Source: Thermoplasmata archaeon
GTDB lineage: Archaea; Thermoplasmatota; Thermoplasmata; Thermoplasmatales; Thermoplasmataceae
Assembly: GCA_021811505.1 (NCBI GenBank)
Contig: JAJZOM010000107.1
Coordinates: 1 to 6,818, forward strand
Reading direction: 5' to 3'
DNA: 6,818 bases
Shown here in pieces: positions 5,601-6,818 of this stretch. The notes under the pieces are model-generated. The model was not told the DNA's origin and did no database searches. It saw only the letters and a list, made by a program, of their open reading frames with translations. Both the position numbers and the translations under genes were made by a program. How positions within the stretch are numbered: the first letter of the stretch is position 1; each line of letters begins with the position of its first letter.

Positions 5601-6116
5601 TTGAACGGCAGCATATATGAGAGAGAACTCGCCGGAATATTCTCCGGAAACCCTAATGTGATACAGAAATTCAAGAAAAAACTTGAACCTGAAGATCACA
5701 AAATCGTGGAATCACTGCTGAGCAAGCCATTCTTCGTGACCCGTTCCGCCGGATCGCTGGGTGCGGACCTGATAGCCCTCAGATACGACTACTCACTGAT
5801 AGTCGAGGTGAAATCCTCAATCAATGAAACCATCATGTTTGCCGAATCTTCAGGCCAGAGGCAGGATCAGGCCAACAGATTAAGAGATCTGTGCCTCAGG
5901 GCCGGACTCTTCGTTGTGTATGCATTCAGGCTCAAGAACGGATCCGGTGACCCCTGGAGACTGTTTACAATACCTGCAGAGCCAAACGGGAGAATGCGTC
6001 ATCTTTACGACGTGCTTCCGAAAATGGGAGAAACAAAAAGCGGAAACTATTTCCTGAAATGGGGAGAAGGATTCTCTCTTGTCCGTCTTCTCGACTATAT
6101 AAATATGGAAATTTAG
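5601..6116 (+). CDS. hjc: Hjc-like archaeal Holliday junction resolvase
   Basis: This structure-specific nuclease should cut four-way DNA junctions formed in recombination and replication-fork repair, acting as a dimer. The fold is restriction-endonuclease-like. Catalytic residues align with Pyrococcus Hjc: E7-R8 in YERELA, R48 in TRSAGS, D56 in GADLIAL, and E69 and K71 in VEVKSS. The later WRLFTIP and C-terminal GFSLVRLLDY also match the family. E7 and D56 are 49 residues apart instead of about 24, so some 25 extra, mostly charged residues (about 17-42) sit between the first two motifs. The start is uncertain. TTG 5601 gives NGSIYEREL, the normal Hjc beginning, and 171 residues. TTG 5538, with a weak AGGT upstream, would add 21 residues from an AT-rich, non-coding-looking stretch and overlap the aminotransferase by 10 bases. 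No link to the neighbouring metabolic genes is evident. Confidence 0.9.
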   Translation: MNGSIYERELAGIFSGNPNVIQKFKKKLEPEDHKIVESLLSKPFFVTRSAGSLGADLIALRYDYSLIVEVKSSINETIMFAESSGQRQDQANRLRDLCLRAGLFVVYAFRLKNGSGDPWRLFTIPAEPNGRMRHLYDVLPKMGETKSGNYFLKWGEGFSLVRLLDYINMEI

Positions 6117-6818
6117 GAAGAGGCTTTGATAACTCTATGCAAAACCTCTATTCCCATATCTATCTGATCCTCGGTAACATTGAGTGGAGGGATAAGCCTT
6201 ATTGCGCTCAAGCCGGTTGACAGGAGAATAAGTCCATTTTCCATGGATTTTAGTTCCACCTTGTCCCTGAGTTTAGTATCCGGCTCTCTAGACTTCTGAT
6301 CCTTCACGAAATCTATTGCAAGCATCAGTCCAAGCCCTCTGACGTCTCCAATCTGACTGAACCTGTCCTTCATTTCATTCAGCCTCTTTTTGAAGTATTG
6401 CCCTTTATCAGTTGCGTTACGTAGCAGATTCTCGCTCTTTATGGCCTCTACCGTGGCTACGCAGGCAACACTTGCAAGAACGTTGCCGCCGAAAGTGTTT
6501 GAATGCAGGCTTGGTTCAGAGAAGTTAAGTTTGTCTCTGACCACTACTGCGCCCATTGGTATTCCGGAGGCGATTGCCTTGGCAATAGAGATTATCTCAG
6601 GCTCTACGCCGAAATGCTCTGATGCAAAGAATTTTCCAGTTCTTCCAAAGCCGGTCTGAACCTCATCCATTATGACAAGAGCATTATTTTCGTCAGCAAG
6701 TTTCCTGAGTTTTTTATGGAAATTTCTGGGAGGAACTATGTACCCCCCCTCCCCCTGTATAGGTTCAGTCATAAATCCGGCAAGGTTATCCGGGTGAATA
6801 TATGTTCTTAACATGTAT
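6113..6818 (-). CDS. Class III aminotransferase, 4-aminobutyrate aminotransferase-like (5' end cut off)
   Basis: This is the C-terminal half, about 235 residues, of a PLP-dependent class III (ornithine/4-aminobutyrate type) aminotransferase of usually 430-450 residues; the frame stays open to the right edge, so the start lies outside. Counting from the internal Met at 6814, visible landmarks are EPIQGEGGY (17-25), D50 in IMDEVQTGFGRTG (pairs with the PLP nitrogen), the Schiff-base lysine K79 in SIAKAIASG, HSNTFGGN (104-111; T107 contacts the PLP phosphate from the partner subunit), GDVRGLGLM and GLILLSTG near the end. The SIAKAIASGIPMGA and HSNTFGGNVLAS segments are typical of the archaeal group that includes broad-range 4-aminobutyrate/ornithine aminotransferases and related amino acid racemases. 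The substrate is therefore not settled. It converges on Hjc, with the two stop codons overlapping. Confidence 0.95.
   Translation of the reverse strand, partial: YMLRTYIHPDNLAGFMTEPIQGEGGYIVPPRNFHKKLRKLADENNALVIMDEVQTGFGRTGKFFASEHFGVEPEIISIAKAIASGIPMGAVVVRDKLNFSEPSLHSNTFGGNVLASVACVATVEAIKSENLLRNATDKGQYFKKRLNEMKDRFSQIGDVRGLGLMLAIDFVKDQKSREPDTKLRDKVELKSMENGLILLSTGLSAIRLIPPLNVTEDQIDMGIEVLHRVIKASS

Noticed and set aside
6095..6106. A very good TATA-like sequence (CTATATAAATAT) near the end of the Hjc gene.
   Set aside because: It encodes the conserved tail DYIN of Hjc, and nothing on either strand at the proper distance looks like a gene start. It is most likely a by-product of codons.
1..6818. 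Frequent TCCGGA / CCGGAT hexamers across the window.
   Set aside because: They occur mostly inside genes in several frames and are explained by common GGA, CCG and TCC codons. I saw no regular spacing or clustering that would suggest a functional repeat.

Overview
The window looks archaeal and most likely comes from the Thermoplasmatales or a close relative. The evidence is an archaeal-type Holliday junction resolvase (Hjc), TATA boxes placed 24 to 29 bases in front of start codons that lack a Shine-Dalgarno site (the leaderless mRNA pattern typical of that group), and heavy use of AGA/AGG and ATA codons. GC content is moderate, roughly mid-40s by eye. The genus assignment is inference; no rRNA or other marker is present.

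Layout. On the minus strand, bases 1-1794 hold an almost complete AMP-forming acyl-CoA synthetase whose last residues run off the left edge. Upstream of it, also on the minus strand, is a 14-helix DHA2-type MFS transporter (1947-3473). A possible 48-codon leader ORF (3463-3609) sits in front of the transporter and overlaps its start. A divergent regulatory region (about 3610-3713) separates this arm from a plus-strand arm: a TetR-family repressor (3714-4319), a class V alanine-glyoxylate/serine-pyruvate type aminotransferase (4381-5547) and an Hjc-like resolvase (5601-6116, TTG start). The right end is the C-terminal half of a class III (4-aminobutyrate-like) aminotransferase on the minus strand (6113-6818). 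Its stop codon interlocks with the Hjc stop.

How the parts may work together. TetR next to a divergent MFS pump is a common repressor/efflux arrangement, and a 12-base perfect palindrome between the TetR TATA box and start codon is a good candidate operator. The acyl-CoA synthetase and the two PLP aminotransferases point to organic acid and amino acid metabolism, but each appears to have its own promoter, so a shared pathway is not shown. Hjc is a DNA recombination enzyme and is probably a neighbour by position only.

The most unusual points are the leaderless small ORF that would feed translation into a Shine-Dalgarno-led transporter start, an Hjc with about 25 extra residues between its catalytic motifs, and an acyl-CoA synthetase whose pocket motif looks like acetoacetyl-CoA synthetase rather than acetyl-CoA synthetase. 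No RNA gene, CRISPR array, insertion sequence or mobile element was seen, and there is no gene-free stretch longer than 300 bases.
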